Of a stretch of DNA of 64,000 nucleotides, positions 22,867 to 31,299 are shown one piece after another. The DNA is taken from assembly GCA_040882285.1 (NCBI GenBank), contig JBBEBQ010000010.1, positions 62,001 to 126,000 on the forward strand, read 5' to 3'. Position 1 is the stretch's first letter. Every line of letters begins with the position of its first letter. The notes under the pieces are model-generated. The model saw only the letters and a list, made by a program, of their open reading frames with translations, was not told the DNA's origin and searched no databases. The translations under genes were made by a program, and so were the position numbers. This DNA is from Gemmatimonadaceae bacterium (GTDB lineage Bacteria > Gemmatimonadota > Gemmatimonadetes > Gemmatimonadales > Gemmatimonadaceae).

Positions 22867-23277
22867 ATGAGTAAATTTGTCGGGATAGTCAAGCTCACGC
22901 ATGACCCGTCCGAGGCGGCACAAAACGTTGTGACTCAAACATTTACGGCTCAGGGGTTCGAGCAGGTGGCCCGGCTCGACGACCTGCCGGAGAACGTTCC
23001 GGTGGCCGTGACGCGCTCCAACGGGCAGCAGATCTGCCTGATTCGCACCGAAAGCGGCGAGGTGGCCGCGGTCGGCAACCTGTGCACTCACCAGGAGTTC
23101 GAGATGGCGTTGGGCGATACGCCGGGCAACGGCACCATCGAGTGCGCCTGGCACGGTGCGCGGTTCGACATCACGACCGGCGCGGCGCTCCAGGGCCCCG
23201 CGACGGATCCGCTGCCCGTGTACGACGTGCTGCTGCGCGATGGCGCGGTGCTGGTCGGTCCGAGGAAGGCGCCGTGA
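22867..23277 (+). CDS. Rieske [2Fe-2S] ferredoxin (NirD-like)
   Basis: A Rieske-type protein with C73-T-H75 (NLCTHQEF) and C93-A-W-H96 (CAWHGARF), the two Cys-x-His pairs that bind the cluster. It is cytoplasmic and shares a block with sufS and sufU, an arrangement common in SUF operons, where it may act as electron donor. ATG at 22867 is listed, but the first 30 or so codons are AT-richer and look like promoter DNA. GTG at 22966, after AGGGG, would begin directly at the family's conserved start (VARLDDLPE). Confidence 0.9.
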   Translation: MSKFVGIVKLTHDPSEAAQNVVTQTFTAQGFEQVARLDDLPENVPVAVTRSNGQQICLIRTESGEVAAVGNLCTHQEFEMALGDTPGNGTIECAWHGARFDITTGAALQGPATDPLPVYDVLLRDGAVLVGPRKAP

Positions 23278-24530
23278 ACTCGCTCGCGCCGCGCTCCGAT
23301 TTTCCCCTCCTCGCCGCCAACCCCGGGCTGCACTACCTGGACTCGGCGGCCACGAGCCAGAAGCCGCGATCCGTGATCGACGCGATCGTGCGCTTCTACG
23401 AGACGACCAACGCCAATCCTCACCGCGGCGCGTACACGCTCTCGGTTCAGGCCACCGAGGCTTACCACAACGCGCGCGTGCGGATTGCGCGTTTTTTCGG
23501 CGTGGCTGATCCGGCGACGCTCATTTTCACCCGCGGAACGACCGACTCGATCAACCTGGTGGCGGGGTCGTATGGGCGCTCCACTGTCCGCGCGGGCGAC
23601 GAGATCGTAATCACCGCGATGGAGCATCACGCCAACTTCGTTCCATGGCAGCAGCTCGCGCTGGAAAAAAAAGCGCGGCTTCGGATCGTGGAGCTGGAAG
23701 CGGACGGCACGCTCGATCTCGACCGGTTCCGGGAAACATTGTCCGGCAGTACGCGGCTCGTGGCCTTCAACCACGTCTCCAACGCGCTCGGCACCGTCAA
23801 CGCCGTCCGTGAGATAGCCGCGCTCGCGCGGGCGGCCGGGGCGGTGAGCGTGTGCGACGGCGCGCAGAGCGCACCCCACATGCGCGTGGATTTCCCGGCG
23901 CTGGGCGTGGACTTCTACGCCTTCAGCGGCCACAAGATGTGCGGGCCCATGGGGAGCGGCGGACTGATCGGCAGGCGCGATCTGCTGGAGGCGATGCCGC
24001 CGTACCAGACCGGCGGGGACATGATCGAGTTCGTGCGCGACAGCGACACGACGTGGAACGTGCTGCCGCACAAGTTCGAGGCAGGCACTCCCAGCGCGGC
24101 CGACGCCGTGGGACTCGCGGCCGCGTGCGATTACCTCGACGCGTTGGGAATGGACGCCGTGGCCGCGCACGAGAAAACGTTGCTGCGCCTGGCGTACGAG
24201 CGGCTCGCGGCCATGGATGATGTCACCATCTACGGTCCGGTTCCCGAAAAGAGGAGCGGGGCGTTGAGCTTCACGATGACCGACGTGCACCCGCACGATC
24301 TGGCGACGATTCTCGACGGTGAGGGCGTCTGCATTCGCGCGGGGCACCACTGCGCGCAGCCGCTCATGCGCCGGCTCGGCGTGCCCGCCACGGCGCGCGC
24401 GTCGTTCTATCTGTACAACGATGAGGCTGACATCGAAGCCATGGTCCGTGGAATGGAGAAGGCGCGTAAGCTGTTCGCCGGGGCGCCGGCGCCGAGCGTC
24501 GGCGAGATAGCCGGCGCGAGCGCTTCGTAG
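23274..24530 (+). CDS. sufS: Cysteine desulfurase SufS
   Basis: A 418-residue fold-type I PLP enzyme. Schiff-base lysine K221 lies in FSGHKMCGPMGSGG and the catalytic cysteine C360 in RAGHHCAQPLMRRLG, with the short loop of group II desulfurases. It supplies persulfide sulfur to SufU/SufB. GTG at 23274 overlaps the Rieske stop as GTGA, and sufU follows after two bases, so the three genes form one operon. Confidence 0.96.
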   Translation: MNSLAPRSDFPLLAANPGLHYLDSAATSQKPRSVIDAIVRFYETTNANPHRGAYTLSVQATEAYHNARVRIARFFGVADPATLIFTRGTTDSINLVAGSYGRSTVRAGDEIVITAMEHHANFVPWQQLALEKKARLRIVELEADGTLDLDRFRETLSGSTRLVAFNHVSNALGTVNAVREIAALARAAGAVSVCDGAQSAPHMRVDFPALGVDFYAFSGHKMCGPMGSGGLIGRRDLLEAMPPYQTGGDMIEFVRDSDTTWNVLPHKFEAGTPSAADAVGLAAACDYLDALGMDAVAAHEKTLLRLAYERLAAMDDVTIYGPVPEKRSGALSFTMTDVHPHDLATILDGEGVCIRAGHHCAQPLMRRLGVPATARASFYLYNDEADIEAMVRGMEKARKLFAGAPAPSVGEIAGASAS

Positions 24531-24532
24531 CC

Positions 24533-24970
24533 GTGGACCTCGATCTCTCGCCCAACATCCAGGCGATGTTCCAGGAGCTCATCCTGGACCACTATCGCCG
24601 GCCGCGCAACAAGGGCGAGCTCGAGGGCGAGCACAAAACGATCGCCATGAAGAACCCGCTCTGCGGCGACGAGGTGTACCTCCACCTCGCGCTCGAGGAC
24701 GAGCGGGTGAGCGACATCAGCTTCACGGGGCGCGGCTGCTCGATCTCCCAGGCCGCGGCGTCAATGATCACGCAGGCTGTCAAGGGCAAAACCGCCGGCG
24801 AAGCCGAAACGCTGGGCGAGCGCTACCGCGAGATGATCATGGGCGACGCCGAGGCGGCGAAGGATAAATCGCTCGGCCAGCTCCGCGCGCTGTCGGGGGT
24901 GTCGAAGTTCCCGGCGCGCGTCAAATGCGCGCTGCTCGCGTGGAACGCGCTCGAGGAAGGACTGAAATAG
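24533..24970 (+). CDS. sufU: SufU-type sulfur-relay / Fe-S assembly protein
   Basis: A 145-residue protein with the three SufU cysteines C44 (NPLCGD), C69 (GRGCSIS) and C132 (RVKCALLAW), and the 18-residue insertion that separates SufU from IscU. In the SufU group zinc binding and sulfur transfer from SufS to SufBCD is established. Start is GTG at 24533. The gene ends just before a long palindrome at the convergent junction with the transporter gene. Confidence 0.94.
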   Translation: MDLDLSPNIQAMFQELILDHYRRPRNKGELEGEHKTIAMKNPLCGDEVYLHLALEDERVSDISFTGRGCSISQAAASMITQAVKGKTAGEAETLGERYREMIMGDAEAAKDKSLGQLRALSGVSKFPARVKCALLAWNALEEGLK

Positions 24971-24992
24971 TCTCTACTCCTTGCGCGCCGAA

Positions 24993-25066
24993 GAAAGTTG
25001 AAGGGTCCTTTTCTGGAGCTACGGCCTTCGGCCTAACACGCTCCTGAAAAGGACCCTTCAACTTTC
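24993..25066. repeat. Long palindrome with conserved core (copy 2), between convergent genes
   Basis: Arms of 27 bases (24993-25019 and 25040-25066) match at 26 of 27 positions. The core, read on the minus strand, begins GTGTTAG and ends CGTAG around a GGCC-GAA-GGCC hairpin. This repeats the layout of copies 1 and 3 (GTCTTAG ... CGTAG) with different arms. It occupies the gap between sufU (+) and the transporter gene (-). Confidence 0.88.
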
Positions 25067-25072
25067 CTCTGT

Positions 25073-26236
25073 CTATTTCGGCCCGGTGGACCAGACTTTC
25101 CCGAACGCGTACCACGCGAGGGTTCCGAGCAAGAGACCGAGGACATAACCGTACGGGGCGAGCACCGCGAGCAACGCCACGCCGATCGTAACCGCCAGCT
25201 CGCGGCGCACGGGAACAACGTCGCGCGCGAGCCACATGAGCGCCCACCCCTCGAACAGCAGCAGCACGCCGAGAACCGGCAGCGGGAAGACCTGCACCAC
25301 CTGCGTGAACGCGCCCGCGAAGAACAGGCCCATTGCCAGGAAGAGCGAACCGTAGATCAGCAGCGATCCGCCGGTGCGCGCGCCGAAGGTGTAATGGCCC
25401 ATCAGGCCGCCCGACCCATGGCACGTGGGAATTCCGCCGAGCCACGGATTCACGAGGTTCATCAGCGAGTACGTGTAGCCGAGCTGCCGGATGGTGACCT
25501 GCTTTTCGGGAAATAGGTCGTGCGCCGTCTGGCGGGTGGCGAGCAGCGAGTTGCCGAGCGAGAGCGGTATCTGCGGCAGCGCGAGGATCACCAGCCCCGT
25601 CCACACGTCGGCCGGGGCCGGTATCCGCGGCAGCGGCAGCGTGAAGCCGAGGCCGCCGGCGAGGTCGAGCGCGTCGAGATCGAAGACGAAGGCGTACACG
25701 ATTCCGAGCGCGATGATCGGCAACGCCGGCGGAAGGCGGCGGTTGCCGTACAGCGCGATCGCCATGGCGAACGCGATCAGCGCGAGACCGTAGCCGGTGA
25801 CGCCGGCCGATCGCACGTAGTCCCCAAGTGCGAGCAGCGCGAGCTGCAGGCCCAGCCCCAGCTGGAGTCCGCGCACCACGCTCTTCGGCACCACGCGCGC
25901 GAGCCAGGCAAGCGCTCCGCTCGCCGTCAGCAGCAGCATCACGACGCCGATGGCCAGGCCGGCGCCGAACAGCACCGGCCCCGCGATCTTCTGCGTGATG
26001 ACGATGACGGCCATCGCCTTGAGCGGCTGCACGGCCATCGGGATGCCGTACCGGATCGCCGTCGCGTACTGCATCAGCCCGAACATCACCAACACGCTCG
26101 CCGCGTCGAGCCCGGCCGCCATGACCATACCAACGATGAGCGGCAGGTCCGTGCCGATGTCGCCGAACGCGCCCGCAAGCTCGTTGCGGTCGAAACGGAA
26201 GCGCGGGTTCACCACCTCAACGGCCGTACGTGTCAC
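25073..26236 (-). CDS. MOT1-like molybdate/sulfate transporter
   Basis: A 387-residue membrane protein with about ten hydrophobic segments. It carries the two MOT1 signatures: GAFGDIGTDLPLIVG with VQPLKAMAV near the N-terminus and IPTCHGSGGLMGHYTFGAR in the second half. MOT1 proteins take up molybdate (or sulfate), which would fit the molybdenum hydroxylase at the left of the window, but it is 22 kb away and not co-transcribed. The start is GTG at 26236. Confidence 0.87.
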   Translation of the reverse strand: MTRTAVEVVNPRFRFDRNELAGAFGDIGTDLPLIVGMVMAAGLDAASVLVMFGLMQYATAIRYGIPMAVQPLKAMAVIVITQKIAGPVLFGAGLAIGVVMLLLTASGALAWLARVVPKSVVRGLQLGLGLQLALLALGDYVRSAGVTGYGLALIAFAMAIALYGNRRLPPALPIIALGIVYAFVFDLDALDLAGGLGFTLPLPRIPAPADVWTGLVILALPQIPLSLGNSLLATRQTAHDLFPEKQVTIRQLGYTYSLMNLVNPWLGGIPTCHGSGGLMGHYTFGARTGGSLLIYGSLFLAMGLFFAGAFTQVVQVFPLPVLGVLLLFEGWALMWLARDVVPVRRELAVTIGVALLAVLAPYGYVLGLLLGTLAWYAFGKVWSTGPK

Positions 26237-26280
26237 GCCTATATTCTACGCCGAGCGCGCACTTCAGGTTGTTCGCTCTT

Positions 26281-26303
26281 ACTAGTCACTAGTCACTAGT
26301 CAC
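26281..26303. repeat. ACTAGTC heptamer array in a divergent intergenic region
   Basis: Three tandem ACTAGTC units plus AC, ending 10 bases before the natA-like ATG at 26313. It is the reverse form of the GTGACTA units at other sites. It may overlap the 5' leader of the ABC operon. Confidence 0.85.
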
Positions 26304-26312
26304 CTCGCAGAG

Positions 26313-27278
26313 ATGACCGAACCAGCGGTACACATCCAGAACGTTTTCAAGCGCTTCGCAGGCCACACGGCTGTACGCGATCTGTCGCTCGTGATTCCCC
26401 GTGGCACGGTGTACGGGCTGCTGGGGCCGAACGGCGCCGGCAAGACGACCACCATCCGGATGATTCTGAACGTGATCGCGCCCGACTCCGGCACGATCAC
26501 CATTCTCGGCCAGGACTCCACCAGGGACTCGATCCTCGACCGCGTGGGATATCTGCCGGAAGAGCGCGGCCTCTATCGCAAGATGAAGGTCCGCTCGATT
26601 CTGCGGTTTCTCGCCGAGCTGAAAGGCATGTCGCGCAGGCAGGCGGATCCCTTGATCGACGAGTGGCTGGAGCGGCTGTCGCTCAAGACGCCGGACAAGG
26701 ACTGGGGCGCGGCGAAGGTGGACGAGCTCTCCCGCGGCATGCAGCAGAAGGTGCAGTTCATCGCCGCGCTGCTGCACGATCCCGAGCTGGTGATCCTGGA
26801 CGAGCCGTTCAGCGGGCTCGACCCGGTCAACTCCCAGGCGCTCAAGGACACGATCGTGGAGCTCCGGCGCCGCGGCAAGACCGTGATCTTCAGCACGCAT
26901 CTGATGGACAACGCCGAGCGCATGTGCGACGCGGTCTGCATCATCGCCAACGGCGACAAGGTGCTCGACGGCACGCTCGCCGACGTCAAGGCCGAGAACG
27001 CCGGCCGGACCGTGGCCGTCGCGCTCGACGGCGCGCCGAGCGGCGAGATCGACCGAATCTTCGCCGACAGGTCGCTGGTCGAGCGCGTTGACGACTCCAA
27101 CAGGTTCTTCGAGGTGGAGCTCCAGCCGGGCGCGGACGCGCAGCAGCTCCTGCGCGCGATCGTCGGCAGCGGGGCCCGCGTGAAGCGATTCGAGCTGGTC
27201 CAGCCCTCGCTGCATCAGATCTTTCTCGAGCGGGTCGGCGCCAAAGGCGTAGAGCCGGGGGTGTCGGGTCATGGCTAA
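26313..27278 (+). CDS. ABC transporter ATP-binding protein (NatA-like)
   Basis: A 321-residue ABC ATPase: Walker [11 protein letters not shown], signature LSRGMQQKV, Walker B LVILDEPFSGLDPV, and the DUF4162-type C-terminal extension (about 230-305) found in NatA-like exporters. It overlaps the permease gene by eight bases. The pair probably exports Na+ or another small substrate, or acts in membrane maintenance, as NatAB homologs do; specificity cannot be read. Confidence 0.92.
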   Translation: MTEPAVHIQNVFKRFAGHTAVRDLSLVIPRGTVYGLLGPNGAGKTTTIRMILNVIAPDSGTITILGQDSTRDSILDRVGYLPEERGLYRKMKVRSILRFLAELKGMSRRQADPLIDEWLERLSLKTPDKDWGAAKVDELSRGMQQKVQFIAALLHDPELVILDEPFSGLDPVNSQALKDTIVELRRRGKTVIFSTHLMDNAERMCDAVCIIANGDKVLDGTLADVKAENAGRTVAVALDGAPSGEIDRIFADRSLVERVDDSNRFFEVELQPGADAQQLLRAIVGSGARVKRFELVQPSLHQIFLERVGAKGVEPGVSGHG

Positions 27279-28554
27279 GCTCTGGGCGGTCATCAAGCGC
27301 GAGTACATCGAGCGCGTTCGCACCAAGTGGTTCATCATCGCGACGGTCTTCGGCCCGCTGCTGTTCGCGGCGCTGATGATCGTCCCGGCGTGGCTCACCA
27401 TCAAGACGAAGAGCGCCGCCGATCTGAGCTCGACGGTCATCCTCGACGCGACAAACACCGGGCTGGGGGCGAAGGTGTCGGAATCCCTGCGCGGCTTCGG
27501 GAGCGGGCCGGAGCGCGCGCCCGACGTGCGCGTGATCGCGCCTTCCGAGCTCACTGAGGCCGAGAGCCTCGCGACCGCCGAGGTGATGCGCGAGCAGCGG
27601 TCGGGATACCTCGTGCTCGATCAGCAGACGGTGGCCGGCGAGAGCGCGAGATACGCCGGACGCCATGCCAGCTCGCTGACCGCGATGGAAGCGGTGGAGG
27701 ACGCGGTGGAGAAGACCGTGCTGGCGTACCGCTTCGAGGCGGAGGGAATCTCGGCGGAGAAAGCCCGTGAGCTCACCGCCGGCAGGCTGCGGTTCCGCAC
27801 CGAGCGGATAACCGACGAGGGCCGCGGCGGATCCGGGGCGATCAGCGCGTTCTTCGGCCTTGGCATCGCCTTCCTGCTGTACATGTCCATCATCCTGTAC
27901 GGCCAGAACATCCTGCGCGGAGTGATCGAGGAAAAAACCACCCGCGTCGCTGAAGTCGTCGTATCGAGCGTGCGGCCCGAGACTCTGCTCGCCGGCAAGG
28001 TGCTCGGCGTCGGCGCGGTCGGATTGACGCAGCAGCTGGTGTGGGTCGCCACGGTCGTGGCGTTCCTCACCTACAGGGTGCAGATCTTCAACGTCTTCGG
28101 GATTCCGGCGCCGCCGTTCGTCATGCCCGGGGTGTCGGCCGGCGACGGCCTGCTCCTCCTGCTGTTCTTCGTGCTCGGCTTCGTCTTCTACGCCGCGCTG
28201 TTCGCGGCGGTGGGAGCCATGGTGAACAGCGACCAGGAAGCGCAGCAGGCGGCGCAGCCCGTGATGCTGCTGCTCATCGCCGCCGCGATCTTCATCCAAC
28301 CCGTCACGTTCAATCCGACGGGCGGGCTCGCGACGACGATGTCGTGGCTGCCCTTCTCCTCGCCGATCATCATGCCGCTGCGGCTCACGATCATCAACGT
28401 GCCGATCACCGAGCTGATCGGCTCGCTGATCGTGCTGCTGCTGTCGTGTCTGCTGGTAGTATGGCTGGCCGCGCGGATCTACCGGGTGGGGCTACTCATG
28501 TACGGCAAGCGCCCGACTCTGCGCGAGCTCGGGCACTGGATCCGCTACACCTAG
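27271..28554 (+). CDS. ABC-2 type permease (NatB-like)
   Basis: A 427-residue integral membrane protein with an N-terminal helix (IATVFGPLLFAALMIVPAWL), a large periplasmic domain (about 45-180) and five to six helices in the second half; EEKTTRVAEVVVSSVRPETLLAGKVLG is the conserved ABC-2 / NatB cytoplasmic loop. It pairs with the ATPase gene upstream through an eight-base overlap. Confidence 0.92.
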   Translation: MAKLWAVIKREYIERVRTKWFIIATVFGPLLFAALMIVPAWLTIKTKSAADLSSTVILDATNTGLGAKVSESLRGFGSGPERAPDVRVIAPSELTEAESLATAEVMREQRSGYLVLDQQTVAGESARYAGRHASSLTAMEAVEDAVEKTVLAYRFEAEGISAEKARELTAGRLRFRTERITDEGRGGSGAISAFFGLGIAFLLYMSIILYGQNILRGVIEEKTTRVAEVVVSSVRPETLLAGKVLGVGAVGLTQQLVWVATVVAFLTYRVQIFNVFGIPAPPFVMPGVSAGDGLLLLLFFVLGFVFYAALFAAVGAMVNSDQEAQQAAQPVMLLLIAAAIFIQPVTFNPTGGLATTMSWLPFSSPIIMPLRLTIINVPITELIGSLIVLLLSCLLVVWLAARIYRVGLLMYGKRPTLRELGHWIRYT

Positions 28555-28622
28555 CCCGTGCGAATCGACTGAGAGCGCAAGGGCCCGGGCACCGTCCTCG
28601 GCGTGTTCCGGAACCAGGTTGA

Positions 28623-28713
28623 GCGGCGTGAGGTGAGGGGTTCTCACAGGCCGCGTCTTAGCGCGCGCAGTTTGCGCGCGTAGCGGCCGACGAGGATCCC
28701 TCACCTCACGCCG
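28623..28713. repeat. Long palindrome with conserved core (copy 3), between convergent genes
   Basis: The first 17 bases of the left arm (28623-28639) are a perfect inverted match to the right arm, and the arms continue to 28647 and 28692. An inner stem GGCCGC/GCGGCC encloses GTCTTAG, a CGCGCGCA-GTT-TGCGCGCG hairpin and CGTAG. The right arm includes the stop codon of the bacilliredoxin gene. Confidence 0.88.
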
Positions 28714-29137
28714 CCCGGACAGCTCCGCAAAATCGATCAAATGCGCCCGTGAGGTCCTCTGCGATCTCCTCGACCGTGCGTCCCTCGATCTGATGCCGCT
28801 CGAGCATGTACACGAGCTTGCCGTCCTTGAGCAGCGCGATCTGCGGCGATGAGGGCGGGTAGCCGGCGAAATAAGAGCGCACCTGGCGCACGGCGTCCAC
28901 GTCCTGGCCGGCGAATACCGTCGTCAGCGCATCGGGCTTCACCTCGTGCCGCAGCGCGCGGGCGACCGCCGGCCTGGCGTTTCGCGCGGCGCAGCCGCAG
29001 ACGGAGTTGACCACCACGAGCGTCGTGCCGGCGGAGTCGCGCAGCTTCGCGTCCACCGCCTCCGCCGTCTTCAATTCCTCCACGCCCAGGCGCGTGAGGT
29101 CTTCGCGCATCGGCGCGACCAGTCTTTCGTCGTACAT
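28706..29137 (-). CDS. BrxA/BrxB-family bacilliredoxin-like protein
   Basis: A 143-residue thioredoxin-fold protein with the CGC motif (C47-G-C49 in NSVCGCAARNARP) of the YphP/YqiW bacilliredoxin family. In Firmicutes such proteins remove bacillithiol from modified proteins; in other phyla they may act as general disulfide reductases. It starts three bases after the GroES-like gene, in the same direction. Its stop codon falls in the palindrome described at 28623-28713. Confidence 0.9.
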   Translation of the reverse strand: MYDERLVAPMREDLTRLGVEELKTAEAVDAKLRDSAGTTLVVVNSVCGCAARNARPAVARALRHEVKPDALTTVFAGQDVDAVRQVRSYFAGYPPSSPQIALLKDGKLVYMLERHQIEGRTVEEIAEDLTGAFDRFCGAVRAA

Positions 29138-29140
29138 CGT

Positions 29141-29515
29141 CTAATCCTCCACGTGCGGCTCGCGCACGAGTGCGAGAATGGCTGTCTGCGGCACGACGAG
29201 GAAGCGGTCGCCGTCGAAGGTGATCTCCACCGCAGCTTTTCTGAAGAACAGCGCGTAGTCACCCGTCCTGGCCTGCATCGGGACGAACCGCGTCTCGCGC
29301 ATGGCCACGCGCCACGGCTCCTCGTTGTTGTCCGCGAGGTCGGGCATCGGCAGGCCGGGGCCGGTCGCGATGATCGTCCCGCCCTGCACGGCCTGGCTGT
29401 CGATCGCCGTCGGAGGGAGGTACAGGCCGACTTTCGTCCGGCCTTCTCCGTCCTCGATTTTCACCAGCACGCGGTCACCGACGACGATCAGCCGCTTATT
29501 CTTGTCGCCCATCAT
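29141..29515 (-). CDS. GroES/Cpn10-like protein with insertion
   Basis: A 124-residue Cpn10-fold protein. VVGDRVLVKIEDGEGRTKVGLYLPP resembles the GroES strand and mobile loop, and GGTIIATGPG the roof region. About 25 extra residues (PMPDLADNNEEPWRVAMRE...) follow, before GDYALFFRKAAVEITFDGDRFLVV. No groEL lies nearby, so it is probably a divergent second co-chaperonin or a Cpn10-like protein with another job. It is co-transcribed with the bacilliredoxin gene. Confidence 0.82.
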   Translation of the reverse strand: MMGDKNKRLIVVGDRVLVKIEDGEGRTKVGLYLPPTAIDSQAVQGGTIIATGPGLPMPDLADNNEEPWRVAMRETRFVPMQARTGDYALFFRKAAVEITFDGDRFLVVPQTAILALVREPHVED

Positions 29516-29555
29516 CGAATTATAACGACCGGGCCCCGGGACTCGTGCCTGTAGC

Positions 29556-30074
29556 CTATAGGCGGTGAGCCTTCCTCAGAGCGTGCGTGCGCGTCCATTG
29601 CACGATCACCGCGAGCGCGAGCGCGTACGCGGAAATCGCCGCGAGCCGCAGGAGCAGCACGTCCGCCGCCATTCCCGGCCAGTCCGCGAAGGTCGCGCGC
29701 GCCGTGCCGAGCGGCTCCCTCCCGAGGGCCATCAGCGCGGCACTGACTACCATCTCCGTGGCGGCGACCAGAATCGCGAAGAGCGGTGCGCGCCATACCC
29801 AGTGCCGCAGCGGGAAGTTCCCGAGATGGAGCGTCACCATCGCGAACAGGAATACCGCGCCGATCAGAAATCCGATTCCGAGCAGAGCGGGCTGGTCGTT
29901 GCCCGCGTTGGTCAGCAGAAAGGCGCGGAACACCCGGATGAGCAGCCCGGTGACAACCGCCATCTCCAGCGTCGAGAAGGCCAGCTTCCGGAACGAGCTG
30001 GGACCGTGGCCTTCCCATTCCTCGTCCGAGATCCGCCGCTGATACGGCTCCGTTTGCTTGGGGAAATAGACCAT
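29556..30074 (-). CDS. Membrane protein, function unknown
   Basis: A 172-residue protein with four hydrophobic segments (around residues 30-50, 58-78, 92-115, 135-155) after a charged N-terminus (YFPKQTEPYQRRISDEEWEG). No known domain is evident. The start ATG at 30074 follows the stop of the next upstream gene by one base, so the two small membrane genes are one unit. Confidence 0.7.
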   Translation of the reverse strand: MVYFPKQTEPYQRRISDEEWEGHGPSSFRKLAFSTLEMAVVTGLLIRVFRAFLLTNAGNDQPALLGIGFLIGAVFLFAMVTLHLGNFPLRHWVWRAPLFAILVAATEMVVSAALMALGREPLGTARATFADWPGMAADVLLLRLAAISAYALALAVIVQWTRTHALRKAHRL

Positions 30075-30075
30075 G

Positions 30076-30486
30076 CTATGAGGACGATGTGGGCGCCTTG
30101 CCGGGCACGCGCGGCGCGGATTCCCTGCTCTCCGGCGCGCGTGCGGAGGCGCCCGCCTCCGACTGCCACCGCGCCGCCGGCAGCTCGACGACAAATTTGG
30201 TGTGGCCCGGCGATCCGTCCACCAGGCGAACCAGGCCGCCGTGCGCCGGCGATCCACCGGAACGGTCCCGCTGCTGCGCCGACAGCTCGCTGAAAGCCGC
30301 CAGGAACGCCCCGATGCCGGCCAGGAAGCAGAGCGACAGCAGCACGCCGCCAAGCACGACCCCCTCGTAGCCGTTCGCGCCGGCGACGACCAGAATCGCT
30401 ATGGCGACGAGGCAGATCGACTGCGCCGCGCGCGGCATCTGATCGCTCCTGCGCATTCCCTGAATGGCCATCGGCGCGTCAGCCAT
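30076..30486 (-). CDS. Small membrane protein, function unknown
   Basis: A 136-residue protein with two transmembrane helices (about 20-42 and 45-68: ICLVAIAILVVAGA, VVLGGVLLSLCFLAGIGAFL) and a polar, Ser/Arg/Pro-rich C-terminal half that is probably disordered. It lies between lepB and another membrane protein gene on the same strand with small gaps. I do not recognise it. Confidence 0.68.
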   Translation of the reverse strand: MADAPMAIQGMRRSDQMPRAAQSICLVAIAILVVAGANGYEGVVLGGVLLSLCFLAGIGAFLAAFSELSAQQRDRSGGSPAHGGLVRLVDGSPGHTKFVVELPAARWQSEAGASARAPESRESAPRVPGKAPTSSS

Positions 30487-30504
30487 GCTGCGCCCCCGCG
30501 GGTT

Positions 30505-31287
30505 CTACCGGATCCAGTGAACCAGCCTGCTCCACCGGATGTCGGTGATGAAAGGCAGCGGACGGTCACTGTCGTCCGCGTTGTACGAGTAGTACACGAA
30601 CATGGGCCTGCCGCGCACGTTCTCCCGCGGCACGAAGCCCCAGTAGCGGCTGTCCTTGGAGTTGTAGCGATTGTCGCCCATCATGAACAGGTGTCCGGGC
30701 GGCACGACGAGCGGCCCCCACTCGTCGTGCGAGGGCTGCGCGGGCGCCGCGCCGAACCGCGACGCTTTCAGCCCCAGAGGCTTCTGCCAGTCGAACAGCT
30801 CACTCACGGAATCGAACGCGTCCGCGGAGACTCCGTAGCCCTGCCGCTGCGCGACGCCATTCACGTACAGCACGCCGCGCCGCATGTAGATCGTGTCGCC
30901 CCCTACGGCGATGGCCCGCTTGACCAGCGTCGGCGTAAGGTCCTGCGGCTGATCCACCTGCGGCGGGGAGACGAACACCACGACGTCTCCCCGGCGGGGC
31001 TCGGCGTATCCCGGCAGCCGGTTGTCGGTGAAGGGCACGTGCGGCCCGTACCGCAGCTTGTTGACGAACAGCCAGTCGCCGACGAGCAGGGATGGAATCA
31101 TGCTCCCCGAGGGGATGCGGTACGCCTCGAGGAGAAAAGTCCGGATCAGCAGAAACAGCGCGAGCGGAAGCGCGATCGCGCGGACGTTGCGCCAAAGCGC
31201 TCCGCTTCTCCATCCAGGCTTAGTCGAGCCCGACTGTGACAAGGGGCGCGCCTTGGCGGCGCGCCCCTTCTTGAGTGCGGCTGGCAA
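30505..31287 (-). CDS. lepB: Signal peptidase I
   Basis: A 260-residue membrane protease that cleaves signal peptides. The catalytic serine S62 is in IPSGSMIPSLLVGD and the general-base lysine K123 in LVKRAIAVGGD; the late motif GDNRYNSKDSRYWGF is also present. A single transmembrane helix lies at about 36-54. The first 20 codons contain a perfect 12-base inverted repeat (31241-31269). No in-frame start lies between this ATG and the active site, so 31287 is the start. Confidence 0.94.
   Translation of the reverse strand: MPAALKKGRAAKARPLSQSGSTKPGWRSGALWRNVRAIALPLALFLLIRTFLLEAYRIPSGSMIPSLLVGDWLFVNKLRYGPHVPFTDNRLPGYAEPRRGDVVVFVSPPQVDQPQDLTPTLVKRAIAVGGDTIYMRRGVLYVNGVAQRQGYGVSADAFDSVSELFDWQKPLGLKASRFGAAPAQPSHDEWGPLVVPPGHLFMMGDNRYNSKDSRYWGFVPRENVRGRPMFVYYSYNADDSDRPLPFITDIRWSRLVHWIR
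31241..31269. other. Perfect 12-bp stem inside the lepB start region
   Basis: AAGGGGCGCGCC pairs with GGCGCGCCCCTT across a five-base loop. It encodes part of the Lys/Arg/Ala N-terminus of LepB and begins 30 bases after the SWIB gene ends. No U-tract follows on either strand. It could slow translation or partly separate the two genes, but this is only a possibility. Confidence 0.5.
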
Positions 31288-31299
31288 CGATCAGCTAGA

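Noticed and set aside
25016-25040. Integron attC-like GCCTAAC in palindrome copy 2
   Set aside because: GCCTAAC fits the RYYYAAC consensus, but no GTTRRRY partner lies at the other side and the neighbouring genes are not cassette-like.
31241-31269. Hairpin in lepB as a simple terminator
   Set aside because: No U-tract on either strand and it lies in the coding part of an essential gene.
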